Source of the DNA: Bradyrhizobium barranii subsp. apii
GTDB lineage: Bacteria; Pseudomonadota; Alphaproteobacteria; Rhizobiales; Xanthobacteraceae
Assembly: GCF_011516635.5 (NCBI RefSeq)
Contig: NZ_CP096255.1
Location: 558,001 to 622,000, forward strand
DNA length: 64,000 nt
Direction of reading: 5' to 3'
A model generated the notes under the pieces. It made no database searches. It saw only the letters and a list, made by a program, of their open reading frames with translations, and was not told the DNA's origin. The position numbers and the translations under genes are program-made. Shown here piece after piece: positions 47,328-56,680 of the stretch (position 1 is its first letter; every line of letters begins with the position of its first letter).

Positions 47328-48245
47328 CTATTCCGGCAGCGGAATGAACTCATGTTCCTGCGGAACTGCGGCGAAGCGGCCGGTTTTCCAGTCCTGCTTG
47401 GCCTGCTCGATCCGCTCCTTGCTGGAGGAGACGAAATTCCACCAGATGTGGCGCGGGCCTTCCAATGCATCGCCACCGAGAAACATCATGCGCGTCGCTT
47501 TCAACGCCTTCACGGTGATGCGGTCGCCGGGCCGGAAGATCAGGAGCCGCGGCCCCTCGTACCGCTCGTTCGCGATCTCGACCTCGCCGTCGACGACGTA
47601 GATGGCGCGCTCCTCATGGTCGGGGTCGAGCGGCACGCTGGCGCCCGCGACCGCCGTGACCTCGGTGTAGAACCACGGCGAAACCATCGTCACCGGCGAG
47701 GTGATGCCGAAGGCGGAGCCCGCGATCACCCGCGCGGTAAAATCGCGCTCGGAAATCATCGGCAGATCGCCCGCGCCGTAATGCTGGAACGACGGCGCGA
47801 TCTCCTCGGATCCGGCCGGAAGCGCGATCCAGCTTTGCAGGCCCAGCATCTGCTGGCCCGAGGCGCGCTGCGCGTCCGGCGTACGCTCGGAATGGGCGAT
47901 GCCGCGGCCGGCGGTCATCAAGTTCATCGCGCCCGGCGCGATCTCCTGGACGTTGCCCTCGCTGTCGCGATGCATGATCGAGCCGTCGAACAGATAGGTG
48001 ACGGTGGCAAGCCCGATATGCGGATGCGGCCGCACGTCCATGCCCTTGCCGGAGACGAACTGCACCGGGCCGAAATGATCGAAGAAGATGAAGGGCCCGA
48101 CCATCTGCCGCTTGCCATGCGGCAGCGCACGCCGCACCACGAATCCGTCGCCGAGGTCGCGGGTGCGAGGCACGATGACGAGATCGAGCGCGTCGCAGGA
48201 CATGGGATCGCCGAGCACGGGATCGTTCGAAGGTTGCCAGCTCAT
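47328..48245 (-). CDS. Pirin family protein
   Basis: A 305-residue bicupin. The first cupin holds the metal ligands in GPFIFFDHFGPV, DVRPHPHIGLATVTYLFDGSIMHRDSEG and RGIAHSERTPD; ALPAGSEEIAPSFQHY is the pirin linker. The second cupin (about 170-285) is less conserved, ending DALEGPRHIWWNFVSSSKERIEQAKQDW. Some pirins degrade quercetin; the role here is not known. The ATG at 48245 has AGGAG. It diverges from the GNAT gene. Confidence 0.94.
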   Translation of the reverse strand: MSWQPSNDPVLGDPMSCDALDLVIVPRTRDLGDGFVVRRALPHGKRQMVGPFIFFDHFGPVQFVSGKGMDVRPHPHIGLATVTYLFDGSIMHRDSEGNVQEIAPGAMNLMTAGRGIAHSERTPDAQRASGQQMLGLQSWIALPAGSEEIAPSFQHYGAGDLPMISERDFTARVIAGSAFGITSPVTMVSPWFYTEVTAVAGASVPLDPDHEERAIYVVDGEVEIANERYEGPRLLIFRPGDRITVKALKATRMMFLGGDALEGPRHIWWNFVSSSKERIEQAKQDWKTGRFAAVPQEHEFIPLPE

Positions 48246-48309
48246 CTTGGTCTCCTGTTTCTTGCTGGTATGATCGTAACAGAACAATGTCGGGAACGGG
48301 AGAAGACCG

Positions 48310-48882
48310 ATGATCCCACCGCTCAAGCCAGGCGCCAGGCTGCTCGAGGTCACAGGCCCCAGAATCGAGACGGAACATTTGATCCTGCGGCCATGGCGCG
48401 CGGGCGATATTGCGCCGAACGCCGCGATGCTGTCCGATCCCGGCACCGCCCGATTCATCGCCGCCGACGGCAAGCCGGTCACGACCGAGATTGCCGGCTG
48501 GCGTAACGCGGCCGTGATCTCCGGACACTGGGCGCTCCACGGCTTCGGCATGTTTGCGGTCGAGGAGAAATCGAGCGGCAGCTACATCGGGCGGGTTGGT
48601 CCGTGGTGCCCGCCGGGCTGGCCCGGCTTCGAGGTCGGTTGGGGCATCGCCAGGGAATTCCGCGGCAAAGGTTATGCGGTGGAAGCGGCCAGCGCGTCGA
48701 TCGACTGGGTGTTCGACAGCTTTGAGATCGACGTGATCATGCACTGTATCGAGAGCACGAATACACCGTCGCAGGGCGTGGCGCGCAGCCTGGGAGCCCG
48801 GAAGGAGCGCGAGATCGATCTGTTCGGCAAGCCGGCCGACGCCTGGATCACGTCGCGCGCCGCGTGGACCCGGCGAAATTGA
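48310..48882 (+). CDS. GNAT-family N-acetyltransferase (RimJ-like)
   Basis: A 190-residue protein of the Acetyltransf_3 group: GPRIETEHLILRPWRAGDI at the start, WCPPGWPGFEVGWGIAREFRGKGYAVEAASASIDWVFD as the acetyl-CoA motif, and CIESTNTPSQGVARSLGAR. Such enzymes acetylate protein N-termini or small molecules; the target is unknown. Divergent from pirin with a 64-base shared promoter. Confidence 0.9.
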   Translation: MIPPLKPGARLLEVTGPRIETEHLILRPWRAGDIAPNAAMLSDPGTARFIAADGKPVTTEIAGWRNAAVISGHWALHGFGMFAVEEKSSGSYIGRVGPWCPPGWPGFEVGWGIAREFRGKGYAVEAASASIDWVFDSFEIDVIMHCIESTNTPSQGVARSLGARKEREIDLFGKPADAWITSRAAWTRRN

Positions 48883-48944
48883 ATCGGTCTTTGATCTGAA
48901 CTAGGTTCGCCTCACGCGCGTGCGTGCGCGATCGGGTCGACCGG

Positions 48945-50009
48945 ATGCTGCTTGCCAATCTCGAACTTGCCTTTCGCGCCGGCGCCGTGGCGCTGCTGTT
49001 GGTGTTGGCGGCATCGTTGCTCTCGGACTTCCGCAACGTGCTGGCGGCGCGCCTCGGCGCAGCCTTCGCGCTCGGCTCGGCCGCGCATGCGGTGAGCTAT
49101 TCGGTCGGCGTGACGTCGCTGGTGCCGGCCTGGCATGCGCCGCTGATTGCACTGTCGACCGGCAATATCGTGGTGTTCTGGCTGTTCACGCGCGCGCTGT
49201 TCGACGACGATTTTCGCTTGCGCTGGTGGCATGGGTTGATTTGGGCTCTGGTGACAGCGTTCAGCTTCGCCGGGTGCGTCTGGATCGCGCCGGGCGGCCA
49301 TGTGCGGTTCTCCGTCACCGTGGTGAACCTGATTGTGCTCGGCTTCATCGCGCTCGCGGTGGGGCAGACGATCGCCTCGTGGCCGGCCGATCTGGTCGAG
49401 CGCCGGCGGCGTGCCCGCGTCTTCATCGTCTGCGCCGCCGCGCTCTATGGCGGACTGAACGCGCTGCTCCAGATTGCCGTCGCCGGCAGCGACGTCGGCG
49501 ATGCCGCCAACACCATCAATGCCGGCGTGCTGGCCTGCGTCGTCGCGGCCATCGCCACCGCGATGATGCGTGTCGATGGCGCGGACCTGTTTCCGGCGAA
49601 TGCCGGAATCACACCAGCGGTCGTTCTGAGCCATCCCGCAGCCACCGATGAAGCCGCCGACCAGAAGCTGATCGATGCCCTGATGCGGCTGATGGCGGAC
49701 GAGCGGATCTATCGCCAGGAGAACATCACCATCGGCGTGCTGGCGGGCCGGCTGAAAATTCCCGAATACAGGCTGCGCCGGCTGATCAACCAGCGGCTCG
49801 GCTACCGCAATTTCAATGTGTTCCTGAACAACCACCGGATCGAGGAAGCCAAGGCCGCGCTCGCCGATCCCGCGCAGGCCGAGGTCCCCGTCATCACCAT
49901 CGCGATGGACGCCGGCTTCCAGTCGCTCGGTCCCTTCAACCGGGCCTTCAAGGCGGTCACGGGCGTGACGCCGACGGAATACCGGCGGCTGAAGGTGAGC
50001 GCGGCGTAA
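48945..50009 (+). CDS. Membrane-anchored AraC-family regulator
   Basis: A 354-residue protein. The N-terminal about 215 residues contain six or seven hydrophobic segments (LLANLELAFRAGAVALLLVLAASLL, LIALSTGNIVVFWLFTRALF, VVNLIVLGFIALAVG). The C-terminal about 110 residues form an AraC double HTH (ITIGVLAGRLKIPEYRLRRLINQRLGYRNF and VPVITIAMDAGFQSLGPFNRAFKAVTGVTPTEYRR). It thus resembles membrane-bound AraC regulators that sense at the membrane. ATG 48945 is used; a GTG at 48924 is an alternative. Confidence 0.9.
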   Translation: MLLANLELAFRAGAVALLLVLAASLLSDFRNVLAARLGAAFALGSAAHAVSYSVGVTSLVPAWHAPLIALSTGNIVVFWLFTRALFDDDFRLRWWHGLIWALVTAFSFAGCVWIAPGGHVRFSVTVVNLIVLGFIALAVGQTIASWPADLVERRRRARVFIVCAAALYGGLNALLQIAVAGSDVGDAANTINAGVLACVVAAIATAMMRVDGADLFPANAGITPAVVLSHPAATDEAADQKLIDALMRLMADERIYRQENITIGVLAGRLKIPEYRLRRLINQRLGYRNFNVFLNNHRIEEAKAALADPAQAEVPVITIAMDAGFQSLGPFNRAFKAVTGVTPTEYRRLKVSAA

Positions 50010-50153
50010 GTTCTAAGCCTTTCTAATCACGCCGAAATTCCAGAATCGACCAGCCCGGTTCAGTTTCAGCCAGTCCATTTTCCAAATCCGGCGAGCACTC
50101 CTCCGACCGCTCCGGCTTCCTCCCGGCACGTTCCCCGAAGCCGGAGAAAGCCC

Positions 50154-51581
50154 GTGACCCGCCGCCGCAAGATCATCCTCCTGACCACCGCCGTCGCCTG
50201 TATCGGCCTCGCATTCGGCGCGGCTCGCGCGCGCAACGCGCCGCAGGTCGCCACCGGCTTCCTCGCCGACATCCTCTGCGCCGAGACATTCGTCTCCGGC
50301 CTCGATCCGCAGCGCACCTTCACCGAGACCACCGACGCGATGCCCGGCTCGGGCCTGATCACCTGGGCGATGGACTACCGGATCGACCGGGTGCGCAAGG
50401 ACGTCACCGTGACGCTGTTCGGCCTCGGCCGTAGCCATGCCGTCTATCGCGAGGGGCTGGGCTGTACGCTCGAGCACGGCGCTGATATCGCCGACGTCGC
50501 GCCGCCGGCGGAGGACAAGCAGCCCGCATTGCTCCCCGAGATCGCGGGACCTCTGATCGTGACGCCGCAAAGCGAGGGGCTATCGGCTGCACTCGATCGC
50601 GCCTTCACCGAACCGGCGCAGCCGCCCGCCCGCCGCACCCGCGCCATCGTCGTCATGAAGTCGGGCCGCGTCATCGCCGAGCGCTATGCGGATGGTGTTG
50701 GGCCGGAGACGCCGCTGCTCGGCTTCTCCATGACGAAGTCGGTGATCTCGGCGCTAACAGGCATTCTCGTGCGCCAGGGCAAGCTCAAGCTCGACGGCCC
50801 CGCGCCGGTCGCGGCGTGGACAGATCCGGACGATCCCCGCCACGCCATCACCGTCGACCAGCTGCTGCGGCACACCGCGGGTCTCGCGCTCGGCAGCTCG
50901 CTGCAAGCTTCGCTCGGCTCCGCCTTCGAACCGGTCAATCGCATGAAATTCATCGAGGACGACATGGCTGCCTATGCCGCCAGCATCCCGCTTGCGACCG
51001 CGCCGGGCACGGTGTGGAATTATCACGACGGCAACACCATCATGCTCGCGCACCTGATCCGCAACGCCGCCGGCGGCAACCCCGCCGACGCGCTGCGCTT
51101 CGCGCGCCGCGAATTGTTCGCGCCGCTCGGCATGCGCCACGTCACGCTCCAGCTCGACGGCGCCGGCACGATCGAGGGATCGAGCGCGATGCTGGCCTCC
51201 GCGCGCGACTGGGCGCGCTTCGGTCAGCTCTATCTCAATGACGGCGTCGCCGGCGGCAAGCGTATCCTCCCCGAGGGCTGGGTGAATTACGCGGCGTCAG
51301 CCACGCCGAATGCCTGGGTCGGCATCGGCGCCGGCTTCTGGACCAACCAGGGCGACAGTTTTGGCGCGAATTTCCGCGCGGAGCACGGCTGGCCGCGTGA
51401 TGCGTTTTTCGCCAAGGGCACGATCGGGCAGTACACGATCATCATTCCCTCGGAGCGTCTGGTGATCGTGCGGCTGGGCCGCTCGCCGAACTGGCCGCCG
51501 GAAGCGGATGGCGTGTTCGATCTGGTGCGGGATGTCGTGGCGGTGACGCGCGAGAAGGGGAAAATGGCGGGGGTGGATTGA
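50154..51581 (+). CDS. Serine hydrolase of the beta-lactamase/penicillin-binding (class C) family, exported
   Basis: A 475-residue protein with a signal sequence (RRRKIILLTTAVACIGLAFGAARA). The nucleophile motif is Ser192-Met-Thr-Lys195 (LGFSMTKSVISALTGILV); the second motif is Tyr290-His-Asp (WNYHDGN) instead of YxN. Between are VDQLLRHTAGLALG and later ASARDWARFGQLYLNDGV. The fold is that of AmpC-like esterases and DD-peptidases; substrate unknown. Starts at GTG 50154 after GGAG. Confidence 0.9.
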   Translation: MTRRRKIILLTTAVACIGLAFGAARARNAPQVATGFLADILCAETFVSGLDPQRTFTETTDAMPGSGLITWAMDYRIDRVRKDVTVTLFGLGRSHAVYREGLGCTLEHGADIADVAPPAEDKQPALLPEIAGPLIVTPQSEGLSAALDRAFTEPAQPPARRTRAIVVMKSGRVIAERYADGVGPETPLLGFSMTKSVISALTGILVRQGKLKLDGPAPVAAWTDPDDPRHAITVDQLLRHTAGLALGSSLQASLGSAFEPVNRMKFIEDDMAAYAASIPLATAPGTVWNYHDGNTIMLAHLIRNAAGGNPADALRFARRELFAPLGMRHVTLQLDGAGTIEGSSAMLASARDWARFGQLYLNDGVAGGKRILPEGWVNYAASATPNAWVGIGAGFWTNQGDSFGANFRAEHGWPRDAFFAKGTIGQYTIIIPSERLVIVRLGRSPNWPPEADGVFDLVRDVVAVTREKGKMAGVD

Positions 51582-51591
51582 GGTGCGAGCT

Positions 51592-51800
51592 CCTCTTCCC
51601 TTCTCCCCTTGTGGGAGAAGGTGGCGCGAAGCGCCGGATGAGGGGTTCTATCCGCGCGTCCGAATGAGAGAGGTTCAACCGCGGAGACAAACCCCTCACC
51701 CGTCTCGCCGCTACGCCATAGCCGATGCAAAGCATCGGCGTTCTTAAGAGACGGCGGCCAGAGGCCGCCTATGCCACCCCCACAAGGGGAGAGGGGAAGA
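51592..51800. repeat. Composite inverted repeat, 'TCTCCCCTTGTGGGAGAAGG' type
   Basis: The left part TCTCCCCTTGTGGGAGAAGG, then GGCGCGAAGCGCCGGATGAG; the right part CCCCTCACCC and CACCCCCACAAGGGGAGAGG, which is complementary to the left. Between lie GATGCAAAGCATC and GGCGGCCAGAGGCCGCC hairpins. It fills the space between the serine hydrolase and hmgA, which converge. Confidence 0.8.
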
Positions 51801-51803
51801 CCG

Positions 51804-53150
51804 TCACGGCTTGTTCGGATCGAACCGCTTCTCCAGGCCCGTCCAGCAGTCCGCGTAATTGTCCTGCAGCGTCGACGACTTCGCGGCATGCGCTGTCACG
51901 CGCTGCGGGTAGCGGGTCTCGAACATGAAGGCCATGGTGCCGGTCAGCTTGACCGGTTTCAGCTCGCCGTTGCTGGCGTGCTCGAAGGCATCGCGGTCGG
52001 GGCCGTGCGGCAGCATGCAATTGTGCAGGCTGATGCCGCCCGGAACAAAACCCTGCGGCTTGGCGTCGTAGACGCCGTAGATCAGGCCCATGAACTCGCT
52101 CATGATGTTCATGTGATACCAGGGCGGGCGGAAGGTGTTGTCGGCGACCATCCAGCGTTCGGGGAAGATCACGAAGTCGATGTTCGCGGTGCCCGCGGTC
52201 TCCGACGGCGAGGTCAGCACCGTGAAGATCGAGGGATCGGGATGATCGAAGCCGATCGCACCGACCGGCGAGAAGGTGCGCAGATCGTATTTGTAGGGCG
52301 CGTAATTGCCGTGCCAGGCCACGACGTCGATCGGCGAATGCGGCAACGTGGTCTTGAACAGCGATCCGCCCCATTTCACGTAGAGCTCGGTCGGCGTGTC
52401 CTTGTCCTCGTAATGCGCGACCGGCGTGAGGAAATCGCGTGCGTTGGCGAGGCAATTGGCGCCGATCGGCCCGCGCTCCGGCAGCGTGAAGGCGCCGCCG
52501 TAATTCTCACAGAGATAGCCGCGCGCGGGACCGTTCGAAATCTCGACGCGGAATTTGACGCCGCGCGGGATCACCACGATCTCGCCGGGCTCGGCGTCGA
52601 TACGGCCAAACTCGGTGACAACGCGCAGATCGCCCTGCTGGAGCACGAACATCAGCTCGCCGTCGGCATCGTAGAAGTGCTGGTCCACCATCGATTTGGT
52701 GATGAGGTAGACATGCGCCGCCATGCCGGCCTGCGTGTTGACGTCGCCGGCGGTCGTCATGCTCTGCACGCCCTGGAGGAAGGTCATGTCCTCCTTCGGG
52801 ATCGGCGCCGGGTCCCAGCGCAGCTGCGCGATCGGCAAGTCGTATTCATGGCAGGGCGCCGAGCGCCACAGGCCGGCATCGGCCTTCTCGAAGCGGCCGG
52901 AGTGCTTCACCGACGGGCGGATGCGATAGAGCCAGGAGCGCTCATTGGTGCCGCGCGGCGCGGTGAAGGGCGAGCCGGAGAGCTGCTCGGCATAGAGGCC
53001 GTAGGCGCAGCGCTGCGGCGAGTTGCGTCCGATCGGCAGCGCGCCCGGCAGCGCCTCGGTCTCGAAGCTGTTGCCGAAGCCGGACATGTAGCCCGGCGTG
53101 ACCTGCGCCGAGCTGCGAATGATCTGATCAGGCGAGGTATTGACGTTCAT
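51804..53150 (-). CDS. hmgA: Homogentisate 1,2-dioxygenase
   Basis: A 448-residue Fe(II) dioxygenase that opens homogentisate to maleylacetoacetate. The iron ligands are His346 and Glu352 ([11 protein letters not shown]) and His382 (PHGPD), spaced as in known enzymes. [19 protein letters not shown] at the start and [11 protein letters not shown] are family marks. It is the last gene of an operon with a flavin hydroxylase, a DUF2783 protein and a metallo-hydrolase, starting two bases after the latter. The frame is open 10 codons upstream; the ATG at 53150 is preferred. Confidence 0.97.
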   Translation of the reverse strand: MNVNTSPDQIIRSSAQVTPGYMSGFGNSFETEALPGALPIGRNSPQRCAYGLYAEQLSGSPFTAPRGTNERSWLYRIRPSVKHSGRFEKADAGLWRSAPCHEYDLPIAQLRWDPAPIPKEDMTFLQGVQSMTTAGDVNTQAGMAAHVYLITKSMVDQHFYDADGELMFVLQQGDLRVVTEFGRIDAEPGEIVVIPRGVKFRVEISNGPARGYLCENYGGAFTLPERGPIGANCLANARDFLTPVAHYEDKDTPTELYVKWGGSLFKTTLPHSPIDVVAWHGNYAPYKYDLRTFSPVGAIGFDHPDPSIFTVLTSPSETAGTANIDFVIFPERWMVADNTFRPPWYHMNIMSEFMGLIYGVYDAKPQGFVPGGISLHNCMLPHGPDRDAFEHASNGELKPVKLTGTMAFMFETRYPQRVTAHAAKSSTLQDNYADCWTGLEKRFDPNKP

Positions 53151-53152
53151 GA

Positions 53153-54109
53153 CTATCCTCCTCCTTGCAGGGCGGCCCACATTTCCTGGTCGCGCTTGTC
53201 AGTCCAGATCACGGGGTCGTCGATCCCCGACGCCTCGTCATAGGCGCGCGACACGTTGAACGGCAGGCAGTGCTCGTAGATGGCGAAGCTGTGGAATTTC
53301 GGATCCATCACCTCGCGCGTCGCCGCCATCGATTCCTTCAGCGTGCGCCCCCTGGCGACCGAGATTTCGGCCGCGCCATAGAGCGACGTGACGAAGTCGC
53401 GCGTCATCGCGATGGCTTCGCGCACCGTGGCTGTGCCTTTCAGGGCATCGCCGCGGCCCGGCGCGATCGCCTTGGGATTGAAGTTGCGGATCTCGTTCAG
53501 CGTCAGCGGCCATTCGCGCAAATGCGCATCACCGCAATAGCAGGCCGAGTGATATTCGATGAGGTCGCCGGAGAACATGACTTCGGCATCCAGCACCCAG
53601 GCGACGATGTCGCCGGAGGTGTGGCCGGCCCCTAACTGCATCAGCCGCACTTCGCGCTTGCCGAGATAGATCGACATCTCGCCTTCGAAGGTCAGCGTCG
53701 GCCAGGTCAGGCCGGGAATGCTCGCGGCATCCTGGAACAGGCGCGGGAAGCGGCCATATTCGGAATCCCAATCCTGCTGGCCGCGTTCCTCGATGAGGCG
53801 ATAGGTCTCCTGCGAGGCCACGATGCCCTGCGCCTTGTAGGCGGAGGCGCCGAGCACGCGGACGGCGTGATAGTGCGACAGCACGACGTATTTGATCGGC
53901 TTGTCGGTGACGGTGCGGACGCGCTCGATCACCTTGTTGGCCATCGCCGGCGTCGACTGCGCGTCGAACACCAGACAGCCGTCGTCACCGACGATGATCG
54001 CGGTGTTCGGATCACCCTCCGCGGTGAAGGCATAGAGATCGGTGCCGATCTCGGAGAAGGTGATCTTCTTTTCGGAGAGATCGCCGGTGGATGCGAAGTT
54101 CTTCGCCAT
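53153..54109 (-). CDS. Metallo-beta-lactamase-fold protein with an altered metal motif
   Basis: A 318-residue MBL-fold protein: [27 protein letters not shown], then [14 protein letters not shown] at the place of HxHx[16 protein letters not shown] and [20 protein letters not shown]. The motif keeps the first two His but has Val-Arg where Asp-His is usual, so one of the two zinc sites lacks its ligands. It is in the homogentisate operon, two bases before hmgA and 23 bases after the DUF2783 gene. A hydrolase role in the pathway (for example on a thioester or lactone) is a guess. Confidence 0.85.
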   Translation of the reverse strand: MAKNFASTGDLSEKKITFSEIGTDLYAFTAEGDPNTAIIVGDDGCLVFDAQSTPAMANKVIERVRTVTDKPIKYVVLSHYHAVRVLGASAYKAQGIVASQETYRLIEERGQQDWDSEYGRFPRLFQDAASIPGLTWPTLTFEGEMSIYLGKREVRLMQLGAGHTSGDIVAWVLDAEVMFSGDLIEYHSACYCGDAHLREWPLTLNEIRNFNPKAIAPGRGDALKGTATVREAIAMTRDFVTSLYGAAEISVARGRTLKESMAATREVMDPKFHSFAIYEHCLPFNVSRAYDEASGIDDPVIWTDKRDQEMWAALQGGG

Positions 54110-54132
54110 CAGGTCATCCTTAGGTCTTTGGG

Positions 54133-54357
54133 TTATTGTTGTTGCTGTTGTTGCTGCTGGCCGTCGGTCATGCGCCGCTTCGCGAGCACGATCGCTTCCC
54201 GCAACACGTCGATGTCGCCGATATGGTTGGCGAGGATCAGGACCAATGCCGCGTCGAAATCGGCGCTCTGCTCGTCGGTGAAGCCGCGGTGCGCCTCGAC
54301 GATGGCGCGAAAGGCATCGTCGGGCCGCGCGAAGTTGGAGCTGGTTGAAAGCGGCAT
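54133..54357 (-). CDS. DUF2783 small protein, possible hydroxylase coupling protein, poly-Gln tail
   Basis: A 74-residue protein: MPLSTSSNFARPDDAFRAIV, EAHRGFTDEQSADFDAALVL and ILANHIGDIDVLREAIVLAK, ending in RRMTDG and eight Gln residues coded by CAG/CAA. It lies eight bases after the flavin hydroxylase gene. In Pseudomonas putida 3-hydroxyphenylacetate is hydroxylated by a flavoprotein (MhaA) with a small coupling protein (MhaB); size and position fit that role here. This is inference; I compared layout, not an alignment. Confidence 0.85.
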   Translation of the reverse strand: MPLSTSSNFARPDDAFRAIVEAHRGFTDEQSADFDAALVLILANHIGDIDVLREAIVLAKRRMTDGQQQQQQQQ

Positions 54358-54365
54358 GCGAATCC

Positions 54366-55982
54366 TCAATTCAAGCCTTGGGCCCGCGACAACGCGGCCG
54401 CGATCGCCGCACGCGTCGGATGGCGGAAGCGTGCCGCAACGTAGCCGTCGGGCCTGAGCAGATAGGCAGTACCTAGCTCGGCGCCATAGCGCTTTGCGAC
54501 GAGGCCCGAGGGATCGGCAAGCCCGCCCTCGGCACCGATGCGGATATCCTTCACGCCATCGGGCGCGTCGATCGCCGCGCCATTGCTGAACGACAGCAAG
54601 GTGAAGTCTGTTCCACCGCGGCGGAATGCATCCGTCAAATAGGCCTGCTCGCCAGCGGGGGCGTCGAGCATTGAACAGCCGGGCGCCGGTCCCCCGCGCC
54701 ACGCATCCGCATCGGGCGATGACAGCGGCGAGTCGTAGCTGCACGGCACCGAGAGACGGCCGCCATTGACCATGCGCTTTCCGAACTCGGTCTCCTTGGC
54801 CAGCGACAGCACCGCCTTGCGCAGCCGCGCTTCCTGATGCGAGTTCGGCGCCATGAAATCCGTCGAGCGGGTCGATTCGCGGATGTTCTCGTCGGCCGCG
54901 AGACTCCGCTCGACATGGTAGCTCTCGAGCAGGCTTGCGGGCGAGGTCCCGCGCAGCACGCGGTCGAGCTTCCAGGACAGATTCTCCGCGTCCTCTAGCC
55001 CGGAATTGGCGCCGCGCGCACCGAAGGGCGAGACCTGATGCGCGGAATCGCCCGCAAAAATCACCCGGCCGTGGAGGAAGCGATCCATCCTCCGGCACTG
55101 GAATTTGTAGAGCGAGATCCACTCGAACTCGAACTTGTCGTGACCGAGCATGCGCGCGATCCGCGGCCGCACGTTCTCCGGCTTCTTCTCGACGACGGGA
55201 TCGGCAAAGCGATTGAGCTGGAGATCGATGCGCCAGACATCGTCGGGCTGCCGGTGCAGCAGCGCGGAGCGCCCGGCATGAAACGGCGGATCGAACCAGA
55301 ACCAGCGCTCGGTCGGGAACTCCGCGGTCATCTTGACGTCGGCGATCAAAAACTGGTCCTCGAACACCTGTCCCGCGAACTCGGCGCCGACCATCTGCCG
55401 CAGCGAGGAGCGTGCGCCGTCGCAGGCGACGGCATATTGCGCGTGCAGGCGATAGGCGCCCTCCGGCGTCTCGATCGTCAGCGCGACGGAATCGTTGCGC
55501 TGTTCAAGCGCCGTCACCTTGTTGCGCCAGCGCAGATCGATCTCAGGGAGATCGCTGATGCGATCGACCAGATAGGCCTCGGCGTAATATTGCTGGAGGT
55601 TGATGAAGGCCGGCCGCTTGTGCCCGTCTTCCGGCAGCAGGTTGAACTGGTAAAGCTGGGACTCGCCATGGAAGATGCGACCGACGCTCCACACCACGCC
55701 CTTCTCGACCATGCGGTCGCCGACGCCGAGCCGGTCCCAATATTCGAGCGACCGCTTGGAGAAGCAGATCGCGCGCGAGCCTTCGCCGATCCGGTCGGCA
55801 TCATCCAGAAGCACGACGCGCTGGCCGCGCTGGGCAAGGTCGATCGCGAGCGACAGCCCCACCGGCCCGGCGCCGACGACCACCACGGGATGCTCGGCCG
55901 CACTCTGGCCGGGACGATCCTGGTCGGGATGGCGGCGATAGCCGAACTGGGTTTTGGCCTGCTGCGTATTGGCCTGCGCCAT
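54366..55982 (-). CDS. FAD-dependent aromatic hydroxylase (MhpA/MhaA-like)
   Basis: A 538-residue flavoprotein monooxygenase of the PheA/TfdB group. GxGxxG FAD motif is PVVVVGAGPVGLSLAIDLAQRGQ; the ACDGARSSLRQMVG motif and GRVIFAGDSAHQVSPFGARGANSGLEDAENLSWKL (the GD motif) are present. The C-terminal thioredoxin-like domain (about 430-538) ends LLRPDGYVAARFRHPT. In an operon that makes homogentisate dioxygenase, ring hydroxylation of a hydroxyphenylacetate to homogentisate is the likely reaction. It is the first gene, divergent from a MarR regulator. Confidence 0.92.
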   Translation of the reverse strand: MAQANTQQAKTQFGYRRHPDQDRPGQSAAEHPVVVVGAGPVGLSLAIDLAQRGQRVVLLDDADRIGEGSRAICFSKRSLEYWDRLGVGDRMVEKGVVWSVGRIFHGESQLYQFNLLPEDGHKRPAFINLQQYYAEAYLVDRISDLPEIDLRWRNKVTALEQRNDSVALTIETPEGAYRLHAQYAVACDGARSSLRQMVGAEFAGQVFEDQFLIADVKMTAEFPTERWFWFDPPFHAGRSALLHRQPDDVWRIDLQLNRFADPVVEKKPENVRPRIARMLGHDKFEFEWISLYKFQCRRMDRFLHGRVIFAGDSAHQVSPFGARGANSGLEDAENLSWKLDRVLRGTSPASLLESYHVERSLAADENIRESTRSTDFMAPNSHQEARLRKAVLSLAKETEFGKRMVNGGRLSVPCSYDSPLSSPDADAWRGGPAPGCSMLDAPAGEQAYLTDAFRRGGTDFTLLSFSNGAAIDAPDGVKDIRIGAEGGLADPSGLVAKRYGAELGTAYLLRPDGYVAARFRHPTRAAIAAALSRAQGLN

Positions 55983-56024
55983 GCGCTAACCTCGGCTCTG
56001 GTCAAGAGAGGACTGATCTGCTAG

Positions 56025-56044
56025 ATAGTCTCACGTGCAACTAT
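56025..56044. promoter_or_regulatory. Candidate operator for the homogentisate operon
   Basis: ATAGTCTCACGTGCAACTAT: arms ATAGT/ACTAT and a central CACGTG; 16 of 20 positions are symmetric. It lies between the hydroxylase ATG (55982) and the MarR TTG start (56093). Binding by the MarR protein is inferred. Confidence 0.5.
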
Positions 56045-56092
56045 TTTGGACCGGAGCCGGCCGGCCGTCAACTGGAATTCGGAGCGCTCTCC

Positions 56093-56635
56093 TTGGCGAG
56101 GACATCCAGCGACATCGCGCTGAAGGCACGTGAGGCCGACGAGGCTTCATTGCGGCCGAAGGCGCGGCTCGATTTGTTCAAGTTTGTGCCGTTCCGCCTC
56201 AACCGGCTAGCGGCGGAGGTGAGTTCCGCGCTTGCGGTCGAATATCAGGAGCGTCACGGCCTCGACATTCCGGCCTGGCGCGTGATCGCCACGCTCGGCT
56301 TCCGCAACGATCCCTGTAGCGCGCAGTACATCTCGCAATGCACCCGCACGCACAAATCCACCATCAGCCGCGCCGTGACCGCGCTGCTGCACCAGGGGCT
56401 GATCGAGCGGGTCGAGAACGAAGCCGACCGCCGCGAATTCCGCCTGCAACTGACGAAGAAAGGTCGCGCGCTGTACGAAGAGCTGTTCCCGCAATTGCTG
56501 CGGCGGGAAGACGAGATCCTCGCCTGCCTCTCGGCGCAGGAGCGCAAGCAGCTCTCGGCCCTGCTCGGCAAGATCGAACAGAGCCTCGACCTGATCCAGA
56601 CCAGCGAAGAGGCCGACGCGAAAGAGGCGTATTAG
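56093..56635 (+). CDS. MarR-family regulator of the homogentisate operon
   Basis: A 180-residue MarR protein. KFVPFRLNRLAAEVSSALAVEYQ is the dimerisation helix; WRVIATLGFRNDPCSAQYISQCTRTHKSTISRAVTAL is the winged HTH and ENEADRREFRLQLTKKGRALYEEL the wing. It starts at TTG 56093; no ATG is near. Divergent from the hydroxylase with a palindrome between. Likely a repressor relieved by a pathway acid such as homogentisate or hydroxyphenylacetate, by analogy with other pathways. Confidence 0.92.
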   Translation: MARTSSDIALKAREADEASLRPKARLDLFKFVPFRLNRLAAEVSSALAVEYQERHGLDIPAWRVIATLGFRNDPCSAQYISQCTRTHKSTISRAVTALLHQGLIERVENEADRREFRLQLTKKGRALYEELFPQLLRREDEILACLSAQERKQLSALLGKIEQSLDLIQTSEEADAKEAY

Positions 56636-56680
56636 GGCGCGTACTCATAGAGGTGCAGACGTCGGCTTTTGGGAGGCCGA

